From VAXT01 sp963827725 (GTDB lineage Bacteria > Actinomycetota > Thermoleophilia > Gaiellales > Gaiellaceae), in NCBI GenBank assembly GCA_963827725.1, contig CAWHBM010000003.1:286642-350641 (forward strand): 64,000 nt of DNA, written 5' to 3'. This document shows, in pieces, positions 35,492 to 45,040 of this stretch. The notes under the pieces are model-generated. The model did no database searches, was not told where the DNA came from, and was given only the letters and a program-made list of their open reading frames with translations. A program made the position numbers and the translations under genes. The stretch's first letter is position 1. The number at the start of each line of letters is the position of its first letter.

Positions 35492-37864
35492 CTACTGGCT
35501 AGCCATTGCGACGCGGAGTCGCTCCTCGGGGGTGATCAGGTGGTCGGCGTCTTCTGCGTCCTCGCCGAGGTCGATCTGCACCCAGTTGACCGTGCCGGTG
35601 AAGACGCTGCTCTCGCCGTCGTAGTCGTCGCTGACCGGGGACGCGGTGTCTCGTCCGACGTCGGCGGTCTCGTCCGCGGAGAAGATCAGCGGCACGGTTC
35701 CCTCGACGCGGCCTTCACCGGTCTTCTCGCCGTCGAGGTAGAGCGTGACGGTGCCGCCCTTGGCCGGGCCGCCGCCGTCGTAGGCGAACTCCATCCGCAC
35801 CTGGTGCGTTCCGGGCGGGATCGCGGCGTCGGCCTCGATCTTGAAGCGCTGCAGGCCGAGCAGGTTGTAGCAGTAGGTCGGACGCCCGTCTTTCGCGTAC
35901 AGGCTCCAGCCGGCGAAGGCGCCGCCCTGGGCGACGATCACGCCCTCGGCGCCCGCGTCGGGCACGACGACTTCCGCCGTGACCGCGTGGGACTTGTTCT
36001 TGATGTTGATGAGGCTGTTCTCGCTGAGGCGCCCCATGCCGCCGAAGAGCAGCTGGGAGTTTCCCTTCACGAGCTCCGGCCGGCCGACGAGCTCGGCGTT
36101 GAAGCGCTCGACGCGCCGGTCGTCGAGCGGGAGCACGTTGTACTTGCGGGCCTCGTCGAGCCAGAGCTGCTGCAGCTCGGCCAGCTTCTCGGGCATCTCG
36201 GCGGCGAGATCGTGGGCCTGGCTCCAGTCCGTCGTGTCGTAGAGCTCCCAGACGTCGTCCGAGAACGGCGGCAACGCTGCACCCATCAGCCACGGCACGC
36301 TGTGCCGGGTGACCGCAGTCCAGCCCTGGTGGTAGATGCCGCGGTTGCAGAACATCTCGAAGTACTGCGTCTCGTGGCGGTCGGCCTCGCTTCGCTCCGT
36401 CGAACGAGTACGCCATGCTGACGCCCTCGATCGGCCGTTGCTCGACGCCGTCGACGACCGTCGGCTGGGGCAGGCCGGCGGCTTCGAGCACGGTCGGGGC
36501 GACGTCGATCACGTGGTGGAACTGCGAGCGAACCTCGCCGCGCGCGGAGAATCCGTTGCGGCCAGTGGACGATCGTGCCGTTGCGCGTTCCGCCCCAGTG
36601 CGAGGCGACCTGCTTCGTCCACTGGTAGGGCGTGTCCATCGCGTGCGCCCAGCCGACCGCGAAGTGGTTGTAGGCCTTCGGTGTGCCGAAGTCGTCGATC
36701 CGCGCAGCCATGAACTCGGGCGTCTCGAGCGCCGCGGCGCCGTTGAAGAGAAGCGTCTCGTTGAAGCTGCCGTTGATCGTGCCCTCGGCACTCGCCCCGT
36801 TGTCGCCGATGATGTAGTAGACGAGCGTGTCCTCGAGCACGCCGAGGTCCTCGAGCGCGTCCACGAGCCGGCCGATGTGGTGGTCGGTGTGCTCGAGGAA
36901 GCCGGCGTAGACCTCCATCTGGCGGGCGAGAACCGGCTTCAGCTCATCGGGCATGTCGTCCCAGGCCGGAATCTCCTCGTGCCGCGCCGTCAGCTCCGTC
37001 TCCGGGGGCACGACTCCCAGCTCCTTCTGGCGGGCGAGGATCTCCTCGCGCAAGACGTCCCAGCCCTCGTCGAAGCGACCCTTGTACTTGTCCGACCACT
37101 CCGTCGGAACGTGATGCGGAGCGTGCGTCGCGCCGGGAGCGAAGTACATGAAGAACGGCTTGTCGGGCATGAGCGACTTCTGCTGGCGCGCCCACTTGAT
37201 CGCCTTGTCGGTCATGTCCTCGGTGAAGTGGTAGCCCTCCTCGGGCGTCTTCTCCGGCTCCACCGGCGTCGTGCCCTCGTAGATCGCCGGGTAGTACTGA
37301 TTCGTCTCGCCGCCGATGAAGCCGTAGAAGTACTCGAAGCCGCTGCCGCCGGTCGGCCAGGCATCGAAGGGCCCCATCGGGCTCGTCTGCCAGACCGGCA
37401 CCTCGTGGCACTTGCCGAACTGTGACGTCGAATAGCCGTTCAGCAGCAGCGTCTGCGCCAGCGGCGCGCAGGTATTGGGGCGAATCGAGTTGTAGCCGGG
37501 CGCCGAGGTGGCGAGCTCGGTGATGACGCCCATTCCCACCGAGTGGTGGTTGCGCCCGCTCAGCAAGGCAGCCCGCGTCGGGGCGCACAGCGCCGTCGTG
37601 TGGAAGCGGTTGTACTTCAGGCCGTTCCCGGCCAGCCGCTCAGCCGTCGGCGTCGCGCACGGCCCGCCGAACGCGCTCGAGCGCGGCGAAGCCGACGTCG
37701 TCGAGCAAGATGACAAGCACGTTGGGCGCGCCCGCCGGTGGCCGTAGCGGCTCGATCGCAGGGAACGACGCGTCTGGGTCCTTGGCGTCGAGTGGGAGCG
37801 TTCCTTCGAACGGCTTGTCCGGGATCGGCAGAACATCGCGCCTTAGCTTCGGCTTCTCGGACAA
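35492..37864 (-). CDS. type I arylsulfatase, three frameshifts
   Basis: About 790 residues when the frame is corrected. Sulfatase hallmarks are NVLVILLDDVGFA (metal Asp pair), the formylglycine motif CAPTRAALLSGR, QFGKCHEVP, FFMYFAPGATHAPHH and IIGDNGASAEGT. The C-terminal about 250 residues form a beta-rich domain seen in long arylsulfatases. Shifts occur near 37676, 36560 and 36405; each is one extra base. TTG 37864 is chosen because GAGGAGG lies five bases before it. The Cys-type active site needs a formylglycine-generating enzyme, not seen here. No signal peptide is apparent. Confidence 0.9.
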
Positions 37865-37875
37865 CGTTGCCTCCT

Positions 37876-39020
37876 CTAGTCGGGGTGCGGTGCTTCTCTG
37901 TTGACGATTGCTCGGACGACTTCGATGCCGGCGACGACGAGAGCGATCAGAACGAGGGCCGTCAGCCAGCCGCGCGCGATGGGCGGAGTGACGAGGGCGA
38001 CCACGAGGAGAGCGACTGCGGCGATCGTGTACGTCGTCGGACGGCTCTCGAGGATCGGCGCAGCGGCGCGACGCGCTTGTCCGGCGCGACGGCTCTCGCC
38101 GACGAACCAGACTCCCACCAGCGTCACGACGCCGAGGACGATCCACACCCATGCCCGGTCGGCGAGGGTCTGCGTGAGGATGCTCCAGGCGTCGTGTGCC
38201 GCGGGCTTGACGGCGTCGTCCTTCGCGAGCTCGTCGACCAGGTAGTCGCCGGCAAAGCGGCGTACCGCCAGCAGCAGGAGCCCGACGAGGACGAGGCCGA
38301 TCGCGAGCGCGCGGAGCTCGAGCCTGCGACGCCCGCGCGCGAGCCAGATCGCGAGCGCCGCGACGGCGAGCGCGAGGAGCCACATCCAGTCGGCGACGGC
38401 GCGCAGGATCTTCGTCAGCGTCTGCGCCGTCTCGAGCTGGCTCTCTTCGATGATCGCGATCCTGCCCGAGGACTCGGGCAGCCTCTGGGCGAGGCGTCCG
38501 ATCACGACCACCTCGTTGCCGACCTCGAGCATGAGGGGCCGCAGGTCGAGGACGACGGTCCCGCCCTCGGCCTGGATGAACTTGGTCTCGTCGTCCAGGA
38601 GACGCACGAGCTGGCGCTGCGTCCCGGTCGTCGTCTCCACCCACAGCGTCTGCACGCGCGGTCGCTCGAGCGCCGCCTGCGCTGCCCGGTCGGCGCCCGA
38701 GCGCGCGAGACCGGCGAGGACCGGCGCCAACCCTTGCTGGGCCGGAGGCAGCCGTTCCGCGATCGCGGCTTCGACGTCGACGTTCGCGAACAGCCGATCG
38801 ACGGTTGTCGCGGCGACCTGGGTGCGGATCTCGTCGTTTTCGATCATCTCCCGCGAGATCGTCTCGAAGCCCGTCTTCGTCGAGGACCGTGTGCTCGACG
38901 TAGAACGCGAGCATCCCGACGAGCGCGAGCAGGATCGCGAGGACGGTGAGCGCTCGCGCGCCGATCAGGCGCAGTCGGGACGGTCTTCCAGAGATCCGAG
39001 TCGTGCGTCACGTCGGCCAT
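37876..39020 (-). CDS. multi-pass membrane protein, two frameshifts, unknown function
   Basis: About 380 residues when corrected. An N-terminal membrane segment (ARALTVLAILLALVGMLAFY) leads into an extracytoplasmic domain of about 150 residues (RTQVAATTVDRLFANVDVEA, then TLWVETTTGTQRQLVRLLDD, beginning 'V-E-H-T-V-L-D'). Four further membrane segments follow. The frame changes twice, near 38975 and 38870, each by one extra base. I know similar actinobacterial membrane proteins but not their function. It is the first gene of the operon with sulfatase and antiporter and is divergent from the LuxR-type regulator, its possible controller. Confidence 0.7.
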
Positions 39021-39146
39021 CTCGCCGAGCATCGCCTGCAAGCCCGTCCCTGTGCCTCATACCGATTGCATGAAATGAGCCTTCGTGGCGCAGGCGGTAC
39101 GGCACGCCGTTGGTCAGACTCGACCCTCTGTTTAGCATTGCGTTCC

Positions 39147-41494
39147 GTGTGTGCTACGGACGTCCCTTTCGACCTCGCGGAGATCAAGCTCGCAGCGCCG
39201 CCGATTCGGCCCGGCACCGTCGCCAAGGAGGACGTGATCGCACGGCTCAGCACCGCGGGCGTGCCTTTCGCGAGCGTGGTTGCGCCGGCCGGGTACGGCA
39301 AGACAACCCTTCTCGCGCGTTGGGCCGAGGCTGACCCGCGCCCGTTTGCGTGGGTCGTGCTCGACGCGCGAGACAGCGACGCCATCGTGTTCCTGCGCTA
39401 CATCGCAGCCGCGATCCACCGAGTCGAGCCGGTCTCGCCTGAGGTGTTCGACGCGTTGTCCGGCCCAGGGGCATCCACCTGGGCGAAACGCGTCCCGCGT
39501 GTCGGGGCTGCTCTGGCCGCACTCGAGCGTCCCCTGGTGCTCGTGCTCGACGATCTGCACCTCGTCGCCAATCGGTCGTGTCTGGACGTGATCGCGGAAC
39601 TCGTCCAGTACGTTCCGGCCGGCTCGCAGATCGCGATTGCCAGCAGGGAGGAGCCGGCACTGCCGCTTGCCCGCTGGCGGACGAACGGGCAGGTGCAGGA
39701 GATCGGCGTCGCGGACCTCCGGCTCGACGAGCAGGAGGCCGCGTTGCTGCTGGGAGCTGCAGGAGTCGAGCTCGACGCGCGCGAGCTGTCCGACCTGACC
39801 GAGCGGACGGAAGGGTGGCCTGCGGGTCTGTACCTCGCAGCGCTGTCGATGCAGACGGGGGCGGCAGGCCCGCGGGCTGATGCGGGCTTCAGCGGCGACG
39901 ACCAGTTCGTGTCCGACTACTTCCGCGTCGAGCTTCTCTCACGCCTGCCGGCCGCGGAAGCGACCTTCCTCAAGCCACGTGTGATATTATAAAAAAAAAG
40001 TAATGATTGTGATGAAAAAAAAAAAAAAAAAAAAAGTGTGATTTGGTACACGTCGGTGCTGGAGCGTGATGTCCGGCGGCTCTGCGATGCGGTGCTCCAG
40101 ACGACTGGGTCGGCACACACACTCGACGCGCTCGAGCGCGCGAACGGCTTCGTCGTACGACTGGACCGGCGGCGCGAGTGGTATCGCTACCACCACCTGT
40201 TCGGTCAGCTGCTGCGGAACGAGCTCGAGCGGAGCGAGCCGGACTTGCTGGCCGAGCTGAACCGTCGTGCGATGGCCTGGTGCATCGCCAACGACCTGAC
40301 GGAGGAAGCGGTCGTCTACGGGCACGCGGCGGGCGAGACGAGCACCGTCGCCGACTTGCTCGAGGGCCTTATGCTGCCGCTCTACTTCGACGGCCGGATG
40401 CAGACCGCGGAGCGAGTGGTTCGGAGTGGTTCGGCGAGGACGAGCTGGTGCAGCATCCTGCACTCGCCGTCTACGGAGCGTGGATCCGCGTGCTGACCGG
40501 GCGGCCCGACGATGCCGAGCGGTTGCTGGCTCTCGCAGACGGGGCGACCCCGACAGGCCCTCTGGCGGATGGCAGCGCCACGATCGAGCCGTGGATCGCA
40601 GTCCTGCGCGCGCACATGATGCGGGACGGTGTCGAACGTGCGCTCTCCGACGCGAATCTGGCGCTCGATCAGCTGCCACCGGGAAGTTGGTGGATCCCCG
40701 GCGCGCTCCGTATGCGAGGGGTTGCGCACGCGCTGCTCGGCGCAACCGATCGTGCGACTGAGGATCTGGAGGGATCGATAGCGGCGGCGCAGGCCCTCGG
40801 CGCCCCGGGCGACGACGTCCCCGTGGCCCAGGCACTGCTCGCGCTCCGCGCTGCGAAACAAGGGGCGTGGGGCGAGGCCGCCGAACGCGCACGGGCGGCA
40901 CAGGCGATCATCGACGAGAAGGGTCTCGGTGACTACGCGAGCAGCGCAATCGTGCACGTTGCGACGGCGCGGGTCGCACTCCACGAGGGGGGACGCGAGG
41001 AGGCGCGAGCGGCGCTGGCGCGCGCCCACCGTCTGCGACCGCTGCTCGACCACGGCCTTCCCTGGGTGGCCGTCGAAGTCGGGCTCGAGCTCACACGCGC
41101 CCACCTCGCACTCGCCGAGGCGGGCGCCGCCCGCACCGTTTTCAGCGAGGCCGAGCGCGTGCTCGAGCTCCGCCCGGACCTGGGCTCTCTCGTCGAGGAG
41201 GCCCGCGAGCTTCGCGAGCGCCTGGCGGCGACCTCCGGGCCGGCCGGTGCCTGGGCGATGAGCCTGACCGGCGCAGAGCTCCGGCTGCTTCCCTACCTCG
41301 CCACCCATCTCACGGTCCCTGAGATCGCGACCAGGCTGTTCATCTCGCGCAACACCGTCAAGACCGAAGCGGTCTCGATCTACCGCAAGCTGGGCGCCTC
41401 CTCGCGCAGCCAGGCGATCGAGCGAGCCGTCGAGGTCGGGCTCCTGGAGAGCTCGCTCTACCCGCCGCGGGCAAATCTCACCCAGGAGGTATGA
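39147..41494 (+). CDS. LuxR-family, MalT-like (LAL-type) transcriptional regulator, interrupted
   Basis: About 760 residues if repaired. An N-terminal ATPase domain (IKLAAPPIRPGTV, Walker A VAPAGYGKTTLLARWAE, LVLVLDDLHLVANRSC) is followed by a winged-helix and TPR-like region and a C-terminal LuxR HTH (LTVPEIATRLFISRNTVKTEAVSIYRKLG). It is broken by the AT-rich insert at about 39981-40048, exactly where FLK should continue to TSVLER. Near 40415-40430 two closely spaced extra bases occur; removing them gives AERWFEWFGEDELVQ. GTG 39147 is the likely start, ATG 39075 an alternative. It may control the divergent membrane-protein/sulfatase/antiporter operon. Confidence 0.85.
39981..40048. other. 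AT-rich insert with poly-A tract inside the LuxR-type gene
   Basis: A block of about 68 bases that is overwhelmingly A/T, inside very G+C-rich coding sequence. It has a run of nine A (39991-39999) and a run of 21 A (40015-40035). It is bordered by a direct repeat CACGT (39976-39980 and 40049-40053), and GTGTGAT occurs near both ends (39979-39985 and 40036-40042). It breaks the gene between codons that are adjacent in homologues. The repeats resemble a target-site duplication, but a bad join or low-quality consensus is more likely. Confidence 0.75.
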
Positions 41495-41881
41495 CGCGCG
41501 AGCAGCCTGCACGAGGTCGAATACGTGCAGCCAGAATGGACGACTACAAGGAGCACCTTCGCCGGCTCGCCGTGCACGACGACGCGCTCCTCGAAGTGAT
41601 CGCCGGGGAAGCGCAGCTCGTTCGTAACCTCGGTCATCGACCAGCGAACCGAGGCACTCCTGCGCATCGCCGCGACGATCGCCGTAGATGCGGCGCCTTC
41701 CTCGTTCCAGCACGCCGTCGCGCACGCCCTCGCAGCCGGGGCGACGAGCGACGAGATCGTCGCCACCCTCGACGCGGTGACGCCGGTGACAGGCGCTGCG
41801 CGAGTCGTCCTCTGCGTCCCGAAGGTCGCCCTCGCGCTCGGCTACGACGTCGAGGAAGCACTCGAGCTGCTCGACCCGTGA
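41491..41881 (+). CDS. carboxymuconolactone-decarboxylase-like (AhpD-fold) protein, one frameshift
   Basis: About 129 residues after correction. The AhpD-like helical core reads IDQRTEALLRIAATIAVDAA, FQHAVAHALAAGATSDEIVA, and TPVTGAARVVLCVPKVALAL. The CxxC of peroxidase-type members is absent, so a decarboxylase-like or unknown role is more likely. The N-terminal part (MDDYKEHLRRLAVHDDALLE) reads in frame 1 and the rest in frame 2; the change near 41613 equals one extra base. ATG 41491 overlaps the LuxR-type stop, but its AGGAGG abuts the ATG; ATG 41536 is an alternative start. Confidence 0.75.
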
Positions 41882-41980
41882 CGCGTGCAAGTTCATGCAA
41901 TCGGTATGAGGAAAGCCGGACGCTCAGGCCCCAAAGTCCCTCGAACGAACTGGACGGACACCGAGAGACGGAGGTCAGAG

Positions 41981-42172
41981 ATGCTCGGCTGGTGGCTTGG
42001 ATCGATTCTCTTCATCATCGTCTGGGTGGCGATCGCCTTCTGGCCCGCCCGGGTCGCCGCCAGGAAGGGCCATAGCTTCTTCGTCTACTTCCTCTTCAGC
42101 CTCGTCTTCTTCCCAGCGGCTCTCATCGTCGCCTACCTGGTGTCCGACAAGACGGCACCAGCAACCGCGTAG
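41981..42172 (+). CDS. small two-helix membrane protein
   Basis: A 63-residue protein with two strong membrane segments (GWWLGSILFIIVWVAIAFW and FFVYFLFSLVFFPAALIVAYLV) joined by a basic loop (PARVAARKGHS). This fits small actinobacterial membrane proteins of unknown function. ATG 41981 follows a purine-rich stretch (ggaggtcagag). It lies between the AhpD-like and DUF6325 genes, all on the plus strand. Confidence 0.7.
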   Translation: MLGWWLGSILFIIVWVAIAFWPARVAARKGHSFFVYFLFSLVFFPAALIVAYLVSDKTAPATA

Positions 42173-42197
42173 TCGCCTACGCAGCAAGGAGGTCTTC

Positions 42198-42683
42198 ATG
42201 ACCGACGTCACGACCGAAGCTGTACAGCAGAACACCGATCTCGACACACTGGGTCCCGTCGACTACCTCATCGTCGAGTTCCCGGCCGGCGCGAGCAACT
42301 TCACGGGCGAGATGGCGAAGGAGCTGCTCGCCCTGGTCGACGCCGGAACCATTCGCGTCATCGACGTGTTGATCCTCACGAAGAACGAGGACGGCACCGT
42401 CGAGGCGATGGAGCTCTCCGACATCGAAGAGCTCGGGCCGCTTCAGGCGGTCGAGGCTCAGCTCGCCGAGCTGCTGGCAGCGGAGGACGTCGAGAACCTC
42501 GCCGCTGCGATGGACCCTGGCAGCACAGCCGGGGTACTCATCTGGGAGAACCTGTGGGCCGCGCCGTTCGCCTCGGCTGCACGGCGTTCGGGTGGCCAGC
42601 TGATCGCCAACGGAAGGATTCCCATTCAAGCGATCATCGCCTCCATCGAGGCCGATGAAGCGCGCGCAACGGAAGGAGACTGA
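42198..42683 (+). CDS. DUF6325 family protein
   Basis: A 161-residue protein. The pattern GPVDYLIVEFPAGASNFTGE, LVDAGTIRVIDVLILTKNED and EAMELSDIEELG is characteristic of the DUF6325 family found in actinobacteria. It is acidic and predicted cytoplasmic, with a hydrophobic stretch (LIWENLWAAPFASAA). Function unknown. ATG 42198 has a good site (AAGGAGG). The next small gene starts two bases after its stop. Confidence 0.8.
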   Translation: MTDVTTEAVQQNTDLDTLGPVDYLIVEFPAGASNFTGEMAKELLALVDAGTIRVIDVLILTKNEDGTVEAMELSDIEELGPLQAVEAQLAELLAAEDVENLAAAMDPGSTAGVLIWENLWAAPFASAARRSGGQLIANGRIPIQAIIASIEADEARATEGD

Positions 42684-42684
42684 G

Positions 42685-42855
42685 ATGCCTCTCGGACCAG
42701 GACGTGTAGGACGTGTCGGTGTCATCGGCCACCCGGTGGCGAAGACCGCCGTCGTGGCCAAGGCCGTCACACCCGGCCCCTCACCTGTGGCGAAGACCGC
42801 CGTCGTGGCTGCGGCTGTGACGCCCGGGAGGCCAGGTCGCCGCCGGCGGATCTAG
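42685..42855 (+). CDS. 56-residue basic protein with an internal repeat
   Basis: ATG 42685 is two bases after the DUF6325 stop and shares its GGAGAC upstream region. The product is Val/Ala/Gly/Arg-rich with a near-exact duplication, PVAKTAVVA-KAVTPG and PVAKTAVVA-AAVTPG. The C-terminus is RPGRRRRI. In related loci a short basic protein often follows DUF6325, from memory. The end may be affected by a frame error, since 42856-42975 also reads open in another frame. Function unknown. Confidence 0.5.
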   Translation: MPLGPGRVGRVGVIGHPVAKTAVVAKAVTPGPSPVAKTAVVAAAVTPGRPGRRRRI

Positions 42856-42979
42856 CCTGAGCTCGGAGACGGTCTCCAGACAGGGCCGTTCGACCTTCAT
42901 CCTCGCGGGCTGGAGGCAGAAGCTCCAGGCAGACCGAGACGCCGCGGCAGCCACGGAGTCGCACCAGCACTAGCTCCCG

Positions 42980-43260
42980 ATGAACACGCACAACGGAACC
43001 TCGGCGCGGCTACGCCGGCTGCTCCCTTCCTCGCTCGAGGAGGCAGTACCCGCCGTTTGGCGTTGCGCGCCGCCCACGAGCGATCCTCTCTGCGTTCAGA
43101 TCTGATCGCCGGAGCGATCGTGGCCGTAGTCGCGGTCCCGTCGTCGCTCGCGATGGGCGAGCTCGCCGGGCTGCCGGTGGTGTTCGGGCTCTACGCGGCG
43201 GGCTCTCGTCGTCTTGGCTTGTCTACACCTTGGCTACGGCTAGCCCGGAACTGGTGGGAT
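42980..43260 (+). pseudogene. SulP-type transporter gene, N-terminal fragment
   Basis: ATG 42980 opens MNTHNGTSARLRRLL. After a frame change near 43056 the sequence is SLRSDLIAGAIVAVVAVPSSLAMGELAGLPVVFGLYAA, which is the first membrane segment of SulP/SLC26 anion transporters (substrate motif region 'AMGELAGLPVVFGLYA'). A further frame change follows, and after about 43255 no SulP sequence remains. Only about 90 of about 500 residues survive. The gene is therefore a remnant, and its break marks a recombination junction. Confidence 0.75.
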
Positions 43261-43309
43261 CTGCTGGGTTGTCGCGGCGCAGGAACGGCCTAACCATGCG
43301 CTCCGTGCC

Positions 43310-44140
43310 ATGCCCTGCCGTCCTGCAGGTCCAGCATTTGGGGGCGAGTCGCTCGGAGAAACTTTCGCTGCTGCAATCCTCGTCATCTTCAGCATCAACG
43401 GCTTCCTCGCCTGCTACCTCGTCACACGCATCTACCTCGGACGCGCATTCGCGCATGCGGATCGCGCGCAGGTCGAGACCTTTGTCAAGAAAACAGTTGC
43501 GCTCTCTCAGCAGACCTCACAGGCGCAAGTGATGACCGTCGTCAAGAAGGAGATCGAGCAGGTCCAGGAGACCCAGCGCGAGCAGCAGAAGGCCGACGTG
43601 GATTGTCTGACGCTCGTGGTGCGCCGACTCGAACCCGAACCCGGGGCACCAGATATCTCGCAGGCCGAACTTGACACCGCTGTCGCTGGAGCCTCGCCCT
43701 TCGCGAAGACGCAGATCTTTAACCGGGCTCGCGACCAGCGTCGGCAAACATGGAAAACCGACAAGCGGGCCATGGAGCGCACGATTCCCGTCTTCCGTGC
43801 GCTCATCTCGGCTGAGACGGACCGGATGTTCCATCGCAACCGCGGACAGCTTGGTAACGCGCTGAAGGACAAGGAGCAGCCTGACCTCCTGGCGGCGCAA
43901 GCCGCGCTGTCCGAGGCGATCGAGATCCGGGACGATGTCGGCGACCGCGGGTTCCTGCTCTACGAATTCAACCGCGCCCTTGCGCGAATCCTGCAGCACG
44001 GCGACAACGCCCCGCCGGAGGTTCGCGAAGAAATAGAGACGGACCTAAAAGCAGCGGAAGCGAGCAGGTATCTCCGGAACGTGATCGCCGGCGACCCTGT
44101 CATCAAGGCCTTCCGCGCCGCCACACCTCCGACGTCCTAA
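43310..44140 (+). CDS. membrane-anchored coiled-coil-like protein, unknown
   Basis: A 276-residue protein. One membrane helix (FAAAILVIFSINGFLACYLVT) lies at residues about 18-38. It is followed by a charged, helical stretch rich in Gln/Glu/Lys (KKEIEQVQETQREQQKAD) and a Trp/Arg-rich soluble region. The start is uncertain: the protein looks like the 3' part of something longer, and it begins just after the SulP breakpoint. Codon use is a little less G+C-biased than that of its neighbours. I do not recognise it. Confidence 0.55.
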   Translation: MPCRPAGPAFGGESLGETFAAAILVIFSINGFLACYLVTRIYLGRAFAHADRAQVETFVKKTVALSQQTSQAQVMTVVKKEIEQVQETQREQQKADVDCLTLVVRRLEPEPGAPDISQAELDTAVAGASPFAKTQIFNRARDQRRQTWKTDKRAMERTIPVFRALISAETDRMFHRNRGQLGNALKDKEQPDLLAAQAALSEAIEIRDDVGDRGFLLYEFNRALARILQHGDNAPPEVREEIETDLKAAEASRYLRNVIAGDPVIKAFRAATPPTS

Positions 44141-44308
44141 GATCGGTCGCCCCCGAAAGCGCAGAGAGTCGAGGTGCGTCACTCTCCGAAGATGGCGGAC
44201 GACGGAACGACACCGTACCGGCGTCCCGCGCGGAGACTCGCAGGTCCTCCCGCCCACTAGCGCTAGGCTTCGACAGCCGGCAGCTCAGCGCGGGTAGCTC
44301 AACCCGCG

Positions 44309-45040
44309 CTACAAGCCGTCCGAGTCGAGCGCCGGCACGCGACGGTAATCGCTGATCGGAAGCAGCGGCACCGCCCCGTTTCTTTCGATCAACTCGAGCA
44401 GGCCAGCGAGCTCCTGATCGTAGGGCGCCCGGGCACCCTCGGTCTCCTCGAAGTAGCGGCGGATGAACCGCGCGACGACTTCGGTCCGGATCGCCTCGCC
44501 GCCGTCCAGGCGGACGCTCACGCGCGGGTCGGCGTGAAAGACGAGCAGCAGGAAGCCTCGAACGCGCTCTTGACCTGGGCCGAGCGCGGGCTGCACGAAC
44601 GGGACCCCGAGCACCCGGCCGCCGAGGCGGTCGTAGAGCCCCAGCCGCGCCTCGGCCTCGTCGTCCGGCCAGAAGCGGGGATCGTGCACCTCGGCGACCG
44701 CGAGCGCGACATGAGGGTCGGCGAACCAGCCCGGAAGCACGCGCTGTATGACCTCGGTACCGACGCCGCGACCGCGCTCGCCGGACCGCACAGCGAGGTA
44801 GGCGAGCAGGAGAACGCTCTCCGCTTCGTAGAGCTCGCCGACGACGCCGCCGACAACCCTTCCTTCGACATCGACGACGACGGACGCGAGCGAGCGAGGG
44901 TCGTCCTCGCTGCGAAGGCCGTCTGTCAGGCTCTCGATTTCCATCAGCTCGTCGTCGTCGAACGAAGGGCGAAGAACCTCGTCGTAGAAGCGGCGGAGCA
45001 GTGCCTCGTCCGGCTCGGTTCGCAGATCGCGGAGGATCAC
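44309..45040 (-). CDS. GNAT-fold acetyltransferase-like protein
   Basis: About 243 residues. GNAT elements are present: VILRDLRTEPDEALLRRFYDEVL at the start, VVVDVEGRVVGGVVGELYE, and the acetyl-CoA loop LAYLAVRSGERGRGVGTEVIQRVLP (R-G-R-G-V-G). Start GTG 45040 overlaps the stop of the 752-residue membrane protein by four bases (GTGA), so the two are almost certainly made together. The acceptor substrate is unknown; the tight pairing suggests it may modify the membrane protein or a partner of it. Confidence 0.78.
   Translation of the reverse strand: MILRDLRTEPDEALLRRFYDEVLRPSFDDDELMEIESLTDGLRSEDDPRSLASVVVDVEGRVVGGVVGELYEAESVLLLAYLAVRSGERGRGVGTEVIQRVLPGWFADPHVALAVAEVHDPRFWPDDEAEARLGLYDRLGGRVLGVPFVQPALGPGQERVRGFLLLVFHADPRVSVRLDGGEAIRTEVVARFIRRYFEETEGARAPYDQELAGLLELIERNGAVPLLPISDYRRVPALDSDGL

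Noticed and set aside
39981..40048. Retrotransposon or group II intron insertion
   Set aside because: Only about 70 bases, with no reverse transcriptase or intron structure. The poly-A runs fit a bad consensus better.
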